A stretch of DNA of 48,843 bases from positions 1 to 48,843 of the forward strand of contig JAAYQM010000013.1 in the NCBI GenBank assembly GCA_012519315.1. Reading direction: 5' to 3'. Under the pieces are notes generated by a model. The model did not search any database. It was not told where the DNA came from and saw only the letters and a list, made by a program, of their open reading frames with translations. Numbering within the stretch: the stretch's first letter is position 1; each line of letters begins with the position of its first letter. Shown piece by piece: positions 34,080-43,289 of the stretch. Both the position numbers and the translations under genes were made by a program. Source of the DNA: Clostridiales bacterium (GTDB taxonomy: Bacteria > Bacillota > Clostridia > Oscillospirales > CAG-272).

Positions 34080-36470
34080 TTATGAGCGAATATTGATATT
34101 AAGCTCACGCTGTAGTGCGGCAAGAATTTTTGCCGTCGCCTTATCGGCCTCCTCGTCGGTGAGGGTGCGTTCAGGGGAGCGAAGGCTGATTCTGAAGGCG
34201 ACGCTCTTCTTGCCCTCGGCGACCTGTTCGCCGCGATAGATGTCAAAGAGCCTGACATCCTCCAGCAGCTTAACGCCCGCACTTCTGATCACTCTTTCGA
34301 TGGCGCCCACTTCAAGGGTCTCGTCACAGACAAAGGAGAAGTCGCGAGCGGATGCAGGGTATTTTGCAAGAGGGGTGTATTGCGGCTCAGGACCGATTAA
34401 GCTGTAGAGCAGCTCAAAATCAAGGACGGCAGCATAAACAGGAAGGTCAAAATCATAGTTTTGAGCCACAAGGGGGTGGATCTCTCCAAGAATTCCGATT
34501 TCTTTACCGCAAGGGGAGGTGATTATAGCGCACTTTCCGGGATGGAACGCGGGATTTTCGGTATATGCCGAGTATTGGCATTTCCCGATGCGGGATTTTG
34601 TGATGATGTTCTCGCACATGCCCTTCAGGGTGTAGAAATCGCCGTTTTGATAAAAGCCTATGACGATAGTTTTGCGCTCGTGTGGAAGCTCGTCCTCACC
34701 CTGCGGTATATAGACGGTGGCAATTTCATAGAGAGCAGCACGGGGATTTGAGTGATTGTTGTTGCGCGCCAGGGTATCCAGCATGGAGGGGAGAGCGGTC
34801 GTTCGCATAATGCTGGTGTCCTCCCCCAAAGGATTTAAAAGGGTGATTGAACGGCGGGCGGCATCCTCCTCAGGTATGCGGATACGGTCATAAAACTTCG
34901 GAGAGATGAAGGAAAAGGTGCAAATCTCATCAAGTCCCATACCGCACAAAAGATCGTGCATTGACTGTTCATATGCCTGCTTCGGCGTGAGTTTCCCCTG
35001 GGTAATATTTGCTCTGAAGTGTGCGGATTCGATATTATTGTAGCCATAGATGCGGGCGATTTCCTCGGCAAGATCGGCCATACCCTCCACATCGCCACGC
35101 CAGGAGGGAACGGTTACCGTGTCCCTTGCGACGGTAAAGCCAAGAGAGGTCAGCACCTTTGCCATATAGTCGGTTGAAAGGTCGGTGGCTAAAAGCCTAT
35201 TAATCTTCTCGACTTCAAACGGGAGTACACGGGCATCTCTTTTGCCGGGGTATATATCGGCAATTCCGGGCAGAACATCGCCGGCATCAAGCAAATTCAC
35301 CAGCTCACAGGCACGTTCCAGAGCGGGCAGGACATTTTCGGGATCAAGCCCCTTTTCAAAGCGGCTTGAGCTCTCGGTACGCATTCCCTGCTTCTTTGCG
35401 GTGACTCTGACCGAGGCGCCCAGGAAGTTGGCGCTTTCAAAAACAACGGTCTTTGTGCTGTCGGTGATTTCGCTGTTGGCGCCGCCCATAATGCCGGCAA
35501 GGGCTACCGCCTTGTTTTTATCGGCGATAACCAGCATATCTGAGGTAAGCTTATGGTCAACATCGTCAAGAGAACGGAAGTTTTCACCTTCCTTTGCGTT
35601 GCGCACGATAATGCTCGAGCCATCAAGGCAGGCATAATCAAAGGCATGCATCGGCTGACCGTACTCCAGCATGACATAGTTTGTAATGTCCACAATATTG
35701 TTGATGGGGCGAACGCCGGCGGCACGCAGCCGCATTCTCATCCAAAGAGGGGAGGGCTTTATGCGGACATTCTTTACCACACGGGCGGCATAACGGGGAC
35801 ATAGGTCAGGGGCGTCGATTTGAACCGAGAGATAATTTTCGATGCGATCTCCATCGTTAAGAACGGTTGGCTTTGGTTTGGGAATGTTAAAGGGGCGGTT
35901 AAAGGATGCAGAGGTCTCTCTTGCAAGCCCGATAACCGAGAGACAGTCGGGGCGGTTTGAGGTTATCTCAAATTCCACGGTGGTATCCCTCAGCATCAAG
36001 GCGTCCCGAATATCGGTGCCCGGCGCATGGGAATCATCAAGAATGAGGATTCCGTCTTCATCGGCAAAAGGCATATCATGGGTATCAAGTCCGAGCTCTG
36101 AGATGGAGCAAAGCATGCCAAAGGACAGCTCCCCTCTCAGCTTGCCGGCTTTAATAGTTTGCCCGGTGGGTAGCTTCGCACCGTTAAGGGCAACGGGAAC
36201 ATAGGCGCCAGCAAAAACATTGCCTGCCCCGGTAATGATTTGAACGGGAGCCTCCGTTCCGACATCCACAGAGCAGATGGTTAGCTTATCGGCGTTGGGA
36301 TGCTTTTGAAGTGTGGTGATTTTGCCGACAACCACGTTATTGATATTATCGCCGCGGCATTCGTAGCCCTCCACCTTTGAGCCGGTGTTGGTCATGCGGT
36401 CACAATAGTCTTTGATTGAAATATCGTCAATGTTTATATAATCTTGTAGCCAATTAAGTGATAGTTTCAT
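34080..36470 (-). CDS. pheT: Phenylalanyl-tRNA synthetase beta subunit
   Basis: The protein is 796 residues, full length. In order: N-terminal MKLSLNWLQDYINIDD; the OB-fold tRNA-binding domain (~40-150; VVVGKITTLQKHPNADKL, SFGMLCSISELGL); B3/B4 editing region (EITSNRPDCLSVIGLARE ... TNYVMLEYGQPMHAFD); B5 domain (GDVLPGIADIYPG ... PSWRGDVEGMADLAEEIARI); the synthetase-like core; and a C-terminal FDX-ACB anticodon-binding domain (YTPLAKYPASARDFSFVCDE ... LTDEEADKATAKILAAL). It pairs with PheS to charge tRNA-Phe. The gene follows pheS after 69 bases and shares its T-box leader. Confidence 0.98.
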   Translation of the reverse strand: MKLSLNWLQDYINIDDISIKDYCDRMTNTGSKVEGYECRGDNINNVVVGKITTLQKHPNADKLTICSVDVGTEAPVQIITGAGNVFAGAYVPVALNGAKLPTGQTIKAGKLRGELSFGMLCSISELGLDTHDMPFADEDGILILDDSHAPGTDIRDALMLRDTTVEFEITSNRPDCLSVIGLARETSASFNRPFNIPKPKPTVLNDGDRIENYLSVQIDAPDLCPRYAARVVKNVRIKPSPLWMRMRLRAAGVRPINNIVDITNYVMLEYGQPMHAFDYACLDGSSIIVRNAKEGENFRSLDDVDHKLTSDMLVIADKNKAVALAGIMGGANSEITDSTKTVVFESANFLGASVRVTAKKQGMRTESSSRFEKGLDPENVLPALERACELVNLLDAGDVLPGIADIYPGKRDARVLPFEVEKINRLLATDLSTDYMAKVLTSLGFTVARDTVTVPSWRGDVEGMADLAEEIARIYGYNNIESAHFRANITQGKLTPKQAYEQSMHDLLCGMGLDEICTFSFISPKFYDRIRIPEEDAARRSITLLNPLGEDTSIMRTTALPSMLDTLARNNNHSNPRAALYEIATVYIPQGEDELPHERKTIVIGFYQNGDFYTLKGMCENIITKSRIGKCQYSAYTENPAFHPGKCAIITSPCGKEIGILGEIHPLVAQNYDFDLPVYAAVLDFELLYSLIGPEPQYTPLAKYPASARDFSFVCDETLEVGAIERVIRSAGVKLLEDVRLFDIYRGEQVAEGKKSVAFRISLRSPERTLTDEEADKATAKILAALQRELNINIRS

Positions 36471-36539
36471 ATAGCTTCATCCATTTGTTCATGAAAAGCA
36501 GGAACAAATATCTCCATTCGATTTTATTTGATGGCAGTA

Positions 36540-37553
36540 TCAGAACTGCGACAAAAAGCGAACATCATTTTCGTAGAGCAGGCGCATATCGTCAATGTTG
36601 TATTTGAACATGACGACGCGTTCAATTCCGAGTCCAAAGGCAAATCCGCTATAGACATCAGGATCAATGTTGCAGGTGCGGAGCACGTTCGGATGAACCA
36701 TACCGGCGCCTAAAATTTCGATATAGCCCTCGCCCTTGCAGAGGCGGCAGCCCTTTCCGTCACAGTTAAAGCAGGAGACATCTACCTCGGCCGACGGCTC
36801 TGTAAAGGGAAAATAATGAGGACGGAATCGTATTTTTGTGTTTCCGCCAAACATATTTTTGGCGAAAAGCTCAAGCATTCCTTTCAGGTCAGCGAAAGAG
36901 ATGTTTTTATCCACAACCAGTCCCTCCAGCTGATGGAAGAGGGGGGAATGGGTAGCATCAACGGCGTCTGAGCGGTAGACCCGTCCGGGGGAAATGATGC
37001 GGATTGGAGGCCTTTGCTTTTCCATGACCCGGACCTGAACCGGGGAGGTCTGGGAGCGAAGCAGAATCTTGTCATTGATATAAAAGGTATCCTGCGTATC
37101 CCGTGCCGGGTGGTTTTCCGGGATGTTTAGGGCTTCGAAGTTGTAGTAGCCGTACTCCACTTCGGGACCTTCTGCGATCTCAAACCCCATGCCGATAAAA
37201 ATTTGCTCCAGCTTCCGTTGGATTATCGAGAGGGGATGGCGCCTTCCCACCGGGATTTCGGCACCGGGAACGGTGACGTCAATGCGCTCTTTATTGAGCT
37301 TTTCCAACAGCTTTGCATAGCGCAGCTCTTCCTGTTTTTCAGCAATCGCCGATTCAATGTATTGGCGTATCTCGTTGGCAAGCTGACCGATTATAGGACG
37401 CTCCTCGGCAGAAATTTGCCCCATGCCGCGTAAAACAGCGGTAAGGGCGCCTTTTTTGCCCAGATATTTAATTCGGACAGCCTCAATATCGACATTGGCA
37501 TCGGACAGGCTCTCGGCCGCCTCCGCCTTGATTTGTAGAAGCGTATCTTTCAT
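36540..37553 (-). CDS. pheS: Phenylalanyl-tRNA synthetase alpha subunit
   Basis: The protein is 337 residues, ATG behind AAAAGGAG. An N-terminal coiled coil (~1-85; [33 protein letters not shown]) binds tRNA. The class II core has [85 protein letters not shown] (motif 2 region) and [19 protein letters not shown] (motif 3). A cysteine cluster [16 protein letters not shown] is present, as in many bacterial PheS proteins. It forms the alpha2-beta2 enzyme with PheT. Confidence 0.98.
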   Translation of the reverse strand: MKDTLLQIKAEAAESLSDANVDIEAVRIKYLGKKGALTAVLRGMGQISAEERPIIGQLANEIRQYIESAIAEKQEELRYAKLLEKLNKERIDVTVPGAEIPVGRRHPLSIIQRKLEQIFIGMGFEIAEGPEVEYGYYNFEALNIPENHPARDTQDTFYINDKILLRSQTSPVQVRVMEKQRPPIRIISPGRVYRSDAVDATHSPLFHQLEGLVVDKNISFADLKGMLELFAKNMFGGNTKIRFRPHYFPFTEPSAEVDVSCFNCDGKGCRLCKGEGYIEILGAGMVHPNVLRTCNIDPDVYSGFAFGLGIERVVMFKYNIDDMRLLYENDVRFLSQF

Positions 37554-37617
37554 TTTTATCTCCTTTTGGATATGGATTTCTCCGGTTGTAGTTGCAGTAT
37601 GTTTTTGTGATCAGAAC

Positions 37618-37850
37618 AAAAAAAGACCCGTCCATGGAACATGGGACGAGTCGTTAGAACCCGCGGTACCACCCGCATTTCGGCAAAAATGCCGACACTT
37701 TCATATGCTGTAACGGGCATCCCCGTGACCGACTACTGATCCTTCACCGGTCATGCTCCAAAGTGAAATGCTCCTCCGTGCCGCCGGTCGCTCGCAGCCA
37801 AAGGCGACCTTCTCTGTATGCGGTGATACGGTATCGCTGACTTTATCATA
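37618..37850 (-). ncRNA. T-box leader controlling pheST (Phe specifier)
   Basis: Read on the minus strand, the leader holds the AG-bulge region (CAGAGAAGGTCGCC), a specifier loop with TTC in GAGCATTTCACTTTGGAGC (Phe codon), the GTGAAGGATCA linker, a hairpin GTCGGCATTTTTGCCG, and the T-box GCGGGTGGTACCGCGGG. The intrinsic terminator GACTCGTCCCATG-TTC-CATGGACGGGTC with seven Ts ends about 65 bases before pheS. Uncharged tRNA-Phe would stabilise the antiterminator and turn on pheST. Confidence 0.96.
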
Positions 37851-37897
37851 GCATTTTTAAAATGTAAAAATGGGTTATTATCGATGCAATATTCTAT

Positions 37898-37926
37898 ATT
37901 ATACAGCATTAGAATAAAAATTGCAA
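37898..37926 (-). promoter_or_regulatory. Promoter of the pheST T-box transcript (TTGCAA-N17-TATAAT)
   Basis: On the minus strand, TTGCAA (37926-37921) and TATAAT (37903-37898) are spaced by 17 bases and lie just upstream of the T-box leader. Confidence 0.8.
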
Positions 37927-37979
37927 GTACAAATCAGGATTTTATAAAACCGAGGGCTTGCGACCGATCTTTATAAATA

Positions 37980-39434
37980 TTAAGAGTATTTATATTTCTG
38001 TTCTGTTTCTTTTGAGATCTGGCGCAGCACCCGAATGGTGTAAAGCGCCCACACAAGAGAGAGGAGAAGATAGTACAGCCAAAGCAATTCAATCTCAGGA
38101 TAGTAAGCGTATGTCGGCTCGATATATGGATTCTGTATGAAGACGCTGTAGGTTCTGGCTTTTAAGATAACATATAAGATAGAACCAATGGCGGCGGCCA
38201 CTCCGTAGCCAAAGCTGATATACAGCCGTCTTGAGAGCAGTTTTGCGACAGACATTGATTGACTGTCAGAGAGATGGTTAATGTTATCCCCCTCGTATCC
38301 TGTGTGTCTGTGTGCCAGATCGGAGAAGGCACGTGCGATGAAAAAGAGCAGGACACAGAGAATGGCGGCCTCAACAATGGTAAGGGCGGTTAGTATTCGA
38401 TAAGCCACCCTAGCCTCCTCGGATTTTTCGAGAACCTCGTAGGCAAAATTGTCGATAAAATAGATTGATGTTGAATAGGTTGCAAGGGAGGAGAGAAAAT
38501 ATAACGCCGAAAGAGGAATGACCGGCTTTGCACTGGCGGTATACTTAACCAGCATCAGCGCACCAATGAAGAAGAAAAGGGCAGAGGCAGCGTCTGGGAG
38601 CAGATTGACATCACTGACAAACAAATCAGGTGCAAGACCGAAGGCAATACAAAATATGATAGTGATAGAGTTGATTTTTCTCTTGATGATAAAGCCCTCG
38701 CGGGAGACGACCTGGTTTTTATAGGCTTCGGTGATTTTATCAATAAAGGGCTTGTCACGCAACACATTTCTGAAATAGCGAACAAAGCGGTAAAGCCAGA
38801 TGACGCCCAGAACAAGAACAATGAAGGCAGTGATGATAATCAGCGGATTTTTATATCGCTCAAGAGCGTAGCTGCTCGGATCAATTATTCCGTAGGGATT
38901 ATCTATACGCAGATACATCAGGTAGGGAACGCAGGGCAATAAGAGCTTTGCGAACATGAAAAAGAACGTGTAATACTTCAGCCGAGAAACCGGCTTTGAC
39001 TTGCGGGCATCTGCCCTTCCTTTTGGAAGACGAAAGACGCTGCCTGAGTCATAGCGGCTTCCAAGATAGGTCAACCCTTCGAAAAGCTCAGAAAAAGCAC
39101 CCGGCAGATAAATCAGCTCAACAACAGCGTACGCGAAGGTTAAAACCAGAACAGTGGTTTGTTCATCTATCGCGCTTGATACAATTCGCATCATGATAAA
39201 GAATGCGGGAATGCGGGAAAGGTTGATATAAATCAGCTTTAGGAAGCGTTGCCTTGCTTCCGAGAGATGCATATTGATATCGGCGACAGCCGAGATACCG
39301 GTGATAATAAAGATATATCCGATAAAATCGGGAAGGATGTCAAGGATGTTAATGTTTGGATTAAAAAGAAAAAAAGTACCGGTTATAACAGAGCCGAGGC
39401 CGAGATATTTTGCATTGCTTTTCATCATTGACAT
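37980..39434 (-). CDS. Polytopic membrane protein, related to the neighbouring 39499-40185 protein
   Basis: The protein is about 484 residues with roughly ten hydrophobic helices and no recognisable catalytic motif. The N-terminus (YLGLGSVITGTFFLFNPNIN, ILDILPDFIGYIFIITGISA) matches the next gene's product, so the two are paralogues sharing this first module. The start region has three ATGs (39437, 39434, 39428). The only good Shine-Dalgarno, GAAAGGAG, is 18 bases from the first, but a 16-base hairpin (CGGGC-ACAAAA-GCCCG) fills that gap. If it folds, ATG 39434 or 39428 is at the right distance. The function is unknown. The protein lies at the end of the secA transcription unit. Confidence 0.75.
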   Translation of the reverse strand: MSMMKSNAKYLGLGSVITGTFFLFNPNINILDILPDFIGYIFIITGISAVADINMHLSEARQRFLKLIYINLSRIPAFFIMMRIVSSAIDEQTTVLVLTFAYAVVELIYLPGAFSELFEGLTYLGSRYDSGSVFRLPKGRADARKSKPVSRLKYYTFFFMFAKLLLPCVPYLMYLRIDNPYGIIDPSSYALERYKNPLIIITAFIVLVLGVIWLYRFVRYFRNVLRDKPFIDKITEAYKNQVVSREGFIIKRKINSITIIFCIAFGLAPDLFVSDVNLLPDAASALFFFIGALMLVKYTASAKPVIPLSALYFLSSLATYSTSIYFIDNFAYEVLEKSEEARVAYRILTALTIVEAAILCVLLFFIARAFSDLAHRHTGYEGDNINHLSDSQSMSVAKLLSRRLYISFGYGVAAAIGSILYVILKARTYSVFIQNPYIEPTYAYYPEIELLWLYYLLLSLVWALYTIRVLRQISKETEQKYKYS

Positions 39435-39439
39435 CATAT

Positions 39440-39463
39440 CGGGCTTTTGTGCCCGCTCCTTTC
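39440..39463 (-). promoter_or_regulatory. Shine-Dalgarno separated from its start by a hairpin
   Basis: On the minus strand GAAAGGAG (39463-39456) is followed at once by the stem CGGGC/GCCCG with loop ACAAAA (39455-39440), and then AT-ATG-ATG. Linear spacing to the first ATG is 18 bases, and 2 bases if the hairpin forms (5 to the second ATG). Confidence 0.55.
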
Positions 39464-39498
39464 ATGATAAAACTAATGCTTAATGCAGATTCTAAGGT

Positions 39499-40185
39499 TT
39501 ATTTAGAGCGTTTTTTCTTGCTATGTTTCAGTTTTTCTGCCAGCTTGCGTCCCTGTTTGTGAGCTTCCTGCTCTTTTTTGTCCTCTATTCTGCGAAAGAA
39601 GTTGACAAATGCATATTTTGACTCCTTTATGGTCATTTCTTCATCGCCCTCAAGGCAGATCCAGATATAGCAGGAATAGATCAGCACGGCATTTAGCACC
39701 ATCCAGACAAGACCGAAAAGCCAAACGGGAGCGCTGAAATATTTGTACATATCATTGATAATCGGATGGTTGATAAGCATGATGATATTCAGCAGATAGT
39801 AGACAGCACCGAGAAAAAGATTGCGGACAGCCCGATCGGCAAGATGGTGCAGACCGGTTTCAACAGCGATTGCCCTGATGCCCGAAAGGGCGAAGTAAAG
39901 AAAGACCGCCTCAAAAAGCATGGTAATAGGAAGAATGTAAGTGGCGGCACTTTCTAAAGAGGCGTTGTTGATCTTCAAAAAACGGATGATTTCAAGAGCC
40001 AGGGAGGCAAGCCCGATTGCAAAAAGAGAAAAAAGGAGATACTTTGCCCCTTTGAATTGACGGTTGTAGACCGATAATTTAGTGATTCCCGCAAACATCA
40101 AAAGATATGCGAAAATATCGGTAAAACCAGGAAAAATGAAATTGATGCTCAGCAAAAAGCCTGTAAAGAGGAGCCCGAAACCCAT
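39499..40185 (-). CDS. Membrane protein, shorter paralogue of the downstream gene
   Basis: The track starts at 40218, but its first 11 codons lie in a strong hairpin (40201-40234). ATG 40185 with GGAG 5-6 bases upstream is the better start, giving 228 residues (MGFGLLFTGFLLSINFIFPG). About five or six membrane helices are followed by a very basic tail (EAHKQGRKLAEKLKHSKKKRSK), which should be cytoplasmic. The first module (TGFLLSINFIFPGFTDIFAYLLMFAGITKL) aligns with the N-terminus of the downstream 484-residue protein. The family is common in Clostridia and uncharacterised. It is placed directly after secA. Confidence 0.75.
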   Translation of the reverse strand: MGFGLLFTGFLLSINFIFPGFTDIFAYLLMFAGITKLSVYNRQFKGAKYLLFSLFAIGLASLALEIIRFLKINNASLESAATYILPITMLFEAVFLYFALSGIRAIAVETGLHHLADRAVRNLFLGAVYYLLNIIMLINHPIINDMYKYFSAPVWLFGLVWMVLNAVLIYSCYIWICLEGDEEMTIKESKYAFVNFFRRIEDKKEQEAHKQGRKLAEKLKHSKKKRSK

Positions 40186-40200
40186 AATAACTCCATATCG

Positions 40201-40234
40201 CTCCGCCAAAGCCTGCATTGAGGCTTTGGCGGGG
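40201..40234. terminator. Strong hairpin between secA and the paralogous membrane genes
   Basis: CTCCGCCAAAGCCT / AGGCTTTGGCGGGG forms a stem of 12 perfect pairs plus closing pairs around GCATTG. A T-tract (AATTTTTCT) follows on the + strand, but not on the minus strand where secA is read. It may therefore act as a processing or partial attenuation element for the secA transcript. Confidence 0.6.
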
Positions 40235-40273
40235 AATTTTTCTGTTTATTTTTTATAGCGGACAATATGTCAA

Positions 40274-43027
40274 TTATTGACCGGATGCCCCCTTGTTCTG
40301 TCCGCAGCAGTTTTTGTATTTCTTGCCGCTGCCGCAGCTGCAAGGGTCGTTTCTGCCGATCTTTTCGGATTTTTTAACAACCGTTTTTGTTGCGGGAGGT
40401 CTGCCTCCCTCAAAGCCCTCTATCAGGGGCTTTGCTACTTCAACACGCTTAATAGGCTGTGGCTGCGGCTGGACGGTGAGAACCATGCGAACGGTTGATT
40501 CCCGGATATCGGCGATCATTTCATCAAACATTTCAGAGCCTTGAATGCGATATTCGCTGACCGGGTTGCGCTGCGCATAGGCATGGAGGCCGATGCTATG
40601 TTTTAATTCCTCCATGGCATCCAGGTGGTCCATCCACTTTTCGTCAACATTGCGCAGCAAAATTACACGCTCCACCTCACGCATGACATCGGCAGAGCCG
40701 AAAATGGCCTCCTTTGATTCATAGATAGCAAGGGCACGGTCGGTAAGCTTTTCTATAATGTCCTCACGAGTGAGGGAATCTAGCTCTTCCTTAGAATATC
40801 GGAGATCGTCGTCCGTGATAATGATGCCCTTGAAGTGCTCGTGCATTCCCTCAAGATTCCATGCGTGCTTATCCTCGTCGGCGGTGTAGAAATTGACGGT
40901 GTCCGCTATGCTGGAGGTGATCATGTTGATTATCTTGGACTTCAGGTCAACACCGTCAAGCACTTCCTGCCGCTGCTTGTAGATGACGGCACGCTGTTGG
41001 TTCATAACATCGTCATAGGTGAGCACGTTTTTACGGCGGTTAAAGTTTTGGTCCTCAATGCGTTTTTGTGCGGATTCGATAGAGTTTGACAGAATCCTTG
41101 CATCGATTGGAGTGCTGTCGTCAAGGCCAAGCCTGTCGACAAGCCCCATTATTCGATCGGCACCGAAAAGACGGAGCAGATCATCTTCAAGAGAGAGGAA
41201 AAAGCGGGATTCTCCGGGGTCGCCTTGACGACCGGAGCGTCCGCGGAGCTGGTTGTCGATACGTCGGCTCTCATGTCGCTCGGTGCCGAGAACAAAGAGA
41301 CCGCCGGCTGCGCGAACCTTATCCGCCTCGGGCTTTATCTGATCTTTATATTTTTCTAACAGCTCATTGTAGAGCTTGCGCACCGAAAGAACCTCTTCGT
41401 CCTCTGTCTCCGAAGTGCCGGTGGCAAGGGCGATGAGATCTTCGTCAATCCCCTGCTTGCGCATTTCATTTTTTGCCAAAAAGAGGGGGTTGCCTCCCAG
41501 CATAATGTCGGTACCGCGTCCGGCCATGTTGGTTGAGATGGTGACGGCCGAGGGCTTGCCTGCTTGGGCAATAATCTCCGCCTCTTTTTCGTGGTATTTT
41601 GCGTTAAGCACGGTGTGAGGAATGCCTTGTTGCTTTAGCTTTTTGGATAGTTCCTCCGATTTTTCGATGGATACGGTACCCACAAGAACAGGCTGCCCTT
41701 TTTCGTGGCATTCTATTATCTGCTCGATGATGGCTGCCATCTTGCCGGCTTTGGTTTTGTAGACGCAGTCCGGCCAATCATTTCGAATCATCGGCATGTT
41801 GGTGGGAACCTCTACAACATCAAGGTTGTATATCTCACGAAACTCGTTCTCCTCAGTTAGGGCTGTTCCGGTCATGCCCGAAAGCTTTTGGTACATTCTG
41901 AAATAATTCTGAAAGGTGATGGTGGCAAGGGTTTTTGATTCCTTTTCGATTTTTACCCCTTCCTTAGCCTCTATAGCTTGGTGCAGACCGTTGGAGTAGC
42001 GGCGCCCGGGCATGAGACGGCCGGTAAAGCTGTCAACAATGATGACGCTACCGTTCTTGACAACGTAATCAACGTCGATATGCATAATACCATGGGCGCG
42101 GATCGCCTGGTTGATATGATGGACAAGGGTGGCATGCTGCGGATCGGAGAGGTTTTCGATATTGAAGTACCTCTCGGCCTTTTTGATGCCGTTTTGAGTC
42201 AGGATAACGTTTTTTGCCTTTTCATCTACGATATAGTCTTCGCTTATGTCGTCGTTGGACTCCTTGTCGTCAAGCTCTCGGATAACATATTTCGAGCAGG
42301 AGCGAGCGAATTTGTCGGCAAGGTAATAAAGCTCGGTAGACTTGTCACCCTCGCCTGAAATAATAAGGGGGGTTCTCGCCTCGTCAATGAGAATGGAGTC
42401 CACCTCGTCTACAATAGCAAAGTTGTGTCCCCGCTGAACCATTCTTTCTTTATATATGACCATGTTGTCCCGCAAATAGTCAAAGCCAAATTCATTGTTT
42501 GTACCATAGGTGATATCTGCGGCATAGGCCTTCTTCTTTTCTTCATGTCTTTGTCCGTGGACGACAAGTCCGGTGGTAAGACCGAGAAAGCCGTAAACCC
42601 TGCCCATCTCCTCGCTGTCACGGCGGGCGAGATAATCGTTAACAGTAACGATATGTACCCCGCGACCGGTCAGAGCGTTCAAATAGGCGGGCATGGTGGC
42701 AACAAGGGTCTTACCCTCGCCGGTTTTCATCTCTGCAATGCGCCCCTGATGAAGAATGATACCGCCAAAGAGCTGAACACGGAAGGGACGCTTGCCGAGA
42801 ACCCTATCGGCGGTCTCTCTTACAAGAGCGAATGCGTCCGGCAAAATGTCATCCAGTGTCTCCCCGGCAGCAAGTCTCTCTTTCAGCTCGGCGGTGACAG
42901 AGGACAGCTCCTTGTCACTCATCTTCGCATACTTTGGGGCAAGGCTTTCTATTTTATCAACGATTGGAACGAGTTTTTTGATTTGCTTTTCGCTGTACGT
43001 TCCGAAAATTTTTGTCAATATGCTCAT
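40274..43027 (-). CDS. secA: Preprotein translocase ATPase SecA
   Basis: The protein is 917 residues. Nucleotide-binding domain 1 has RVQLFGGIILHQGRIAEMKT and the Walker A GEGKTLVA, then Walker B AIVDEVDSILIDEARTPLII. The preprotein cross-linking domain, NBD2 (TISTNMAGRGTDIMLGGNP, RIDNQLRGRSGRQGDPGESRF), scaffold and two-helix finger regions follow. The C-terminus ends in the zinc-binding SEC-C motif IGRNDPCSCGSGKKYKNCCG. It drives export through SecYEG and binds SecB or membrane via the tail. The start ATG is preceded by GGGGGA, a small hairpin and 9 more bases, an unusual initiation layout. Confidence 0.99.
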   Translation of the reverse strand: MSILTKIFGTYSEKQIKKLVPIVDKIESLAPKYAKMSDKELSSVTAELKERLAAGETLDDILPDAFALVRETADRVLGKRPFRVQLFGGIILHQGRIAEMKTGEGKTLVATMPAYLNALTGRGVHIVTVNDYLARRDSEEMGRVYGFLGLTTGLVVHGQRHEEKKKAYAADITYGTNNEFGFDYLRDNMVIYKERMVQRGHNFAIVDEVDSILIDEARTPLIISGEGDKSTELYYLADKFARSCSKYVIRELDDKESNDDISEDYIVDEKAKNVILTQNGIKKAERYFNIENLSDPQHATLVHHINQAIRAHGIMHIDVDYVVKNGSVIIVDSFTGRLMPGRRYSNGLHQAIEAKEGVKIEKESKTLATITFQNYFRMYQKLSGMTGTALTEENEFREIYNLDVVEVPTNMPMIRNDWPDCVYKTKAGKMAAIIEQIIECHEKGQPVLVGTVSIEKSEELSKKLKQQGIPHTVLNAKYHEKEAEIIAQAGKPSAVTISTNMAGRGTDIMLGGNPLFLAKNEMRKQGIDEDLIALATGTSETEDEEVLSVRKLYNELLEKYKDQIKPEADKVRAAGGLFVLGTERHESRRIDNQLRGRSGRQGDPGESRFFLSLEDDLLRLFGADRIMGLVDRLGLDDSTPIDARILSNSIESAQKRIEDQNFNRRKNVLTYDDVMNQQRAVIYKQRQEVLDGVDLKSKIINMITSSIADTVNFYTADEDKHAWNLEGMHEHFKGIIITDDDLRYSKEELDSLTREDIIEKLTDRALAIYESKEAIFGSADVMREVERVILLRNVDEKWMDHLDAMEELKHSIGLHAYAQRNPVSEYRIQGSEMFDEMIADIRESTVRMVLTVQPQPQPIKRVEVAKPLIEGFEGGRPPATKTVVKKSEKIGRNDPCSCGSGKKYKNCCGQNKGASGQ

Positions 43028-43036
43028 TTTTTCAGT

Positions 43037-43056
43037 GCGCCGGCAGGCGCTCCCCC
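43037..43056 (-). promoter_or_regulatory. Hairpin between Shine-Dalgarno and start codon of secA
   Basis: On the minus strand GGGGGA (43056-43051) is followed by GCGCC-TGCC-GGCGC (43050-43037) and then ACTGAAAAA-ATG. Linear spacing is 23 bases, far too long, but it is 9 bases if the 14-base hairpin folds. A conditional start is possible, since secA is translationally regulated in other bacteria. Confidence 0.5.
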
Positions 43057-43220
43057 TGATTAAAGTGATTATTGTAAGTTCATCAAAATATTATACAATA
43101 AATTAACCAACATTGCCAGAATATTTTGTAAATTTATTTCGTATGGCGGAAATATCGCCGGTTTTTATGGAAAAAAGAGAAAATTTATCAGTTTTGGCTC
43201 TTTTCCTTTTGCGGTCTGTA

Positions 43221-43249
43221 TTGCATTTGAGCGGATGTAGAGGTATAAT
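43221..43249 (+). promoter_or_regulatory. Promoter of trmL (TTGCAT-N17-TATAAT)
   Basis: TTGCAT (43221-43226) and TATAAT (43244-43249) are spaced by 17 bases, 41 bases before the trmL start. A weaker divergent TATAAT (complement of 43090-43095) may serve secA. Confidence 0.75.
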
Positions 43250-43289
43250 AACTTGTGATAATTCAGAAAAAGATAGTAAAAGGTAATAT

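Noticed and set aside
34461-35804. Plus-strand ORFs inside pheT
   Set aside because: They are shadows of pheT without start signals; considered as possible targets of the GEMM-like RNA and discarded because two terminators intervene.
40186-40218. Start of the small membrane protein at 40218 (MQALAERYG...)
   Set aside because: These codons lie within a strong hairpin and lack a ribosome-binding site; ATG 40185 has GGAG at the right distance and begins at the first membrane helix.
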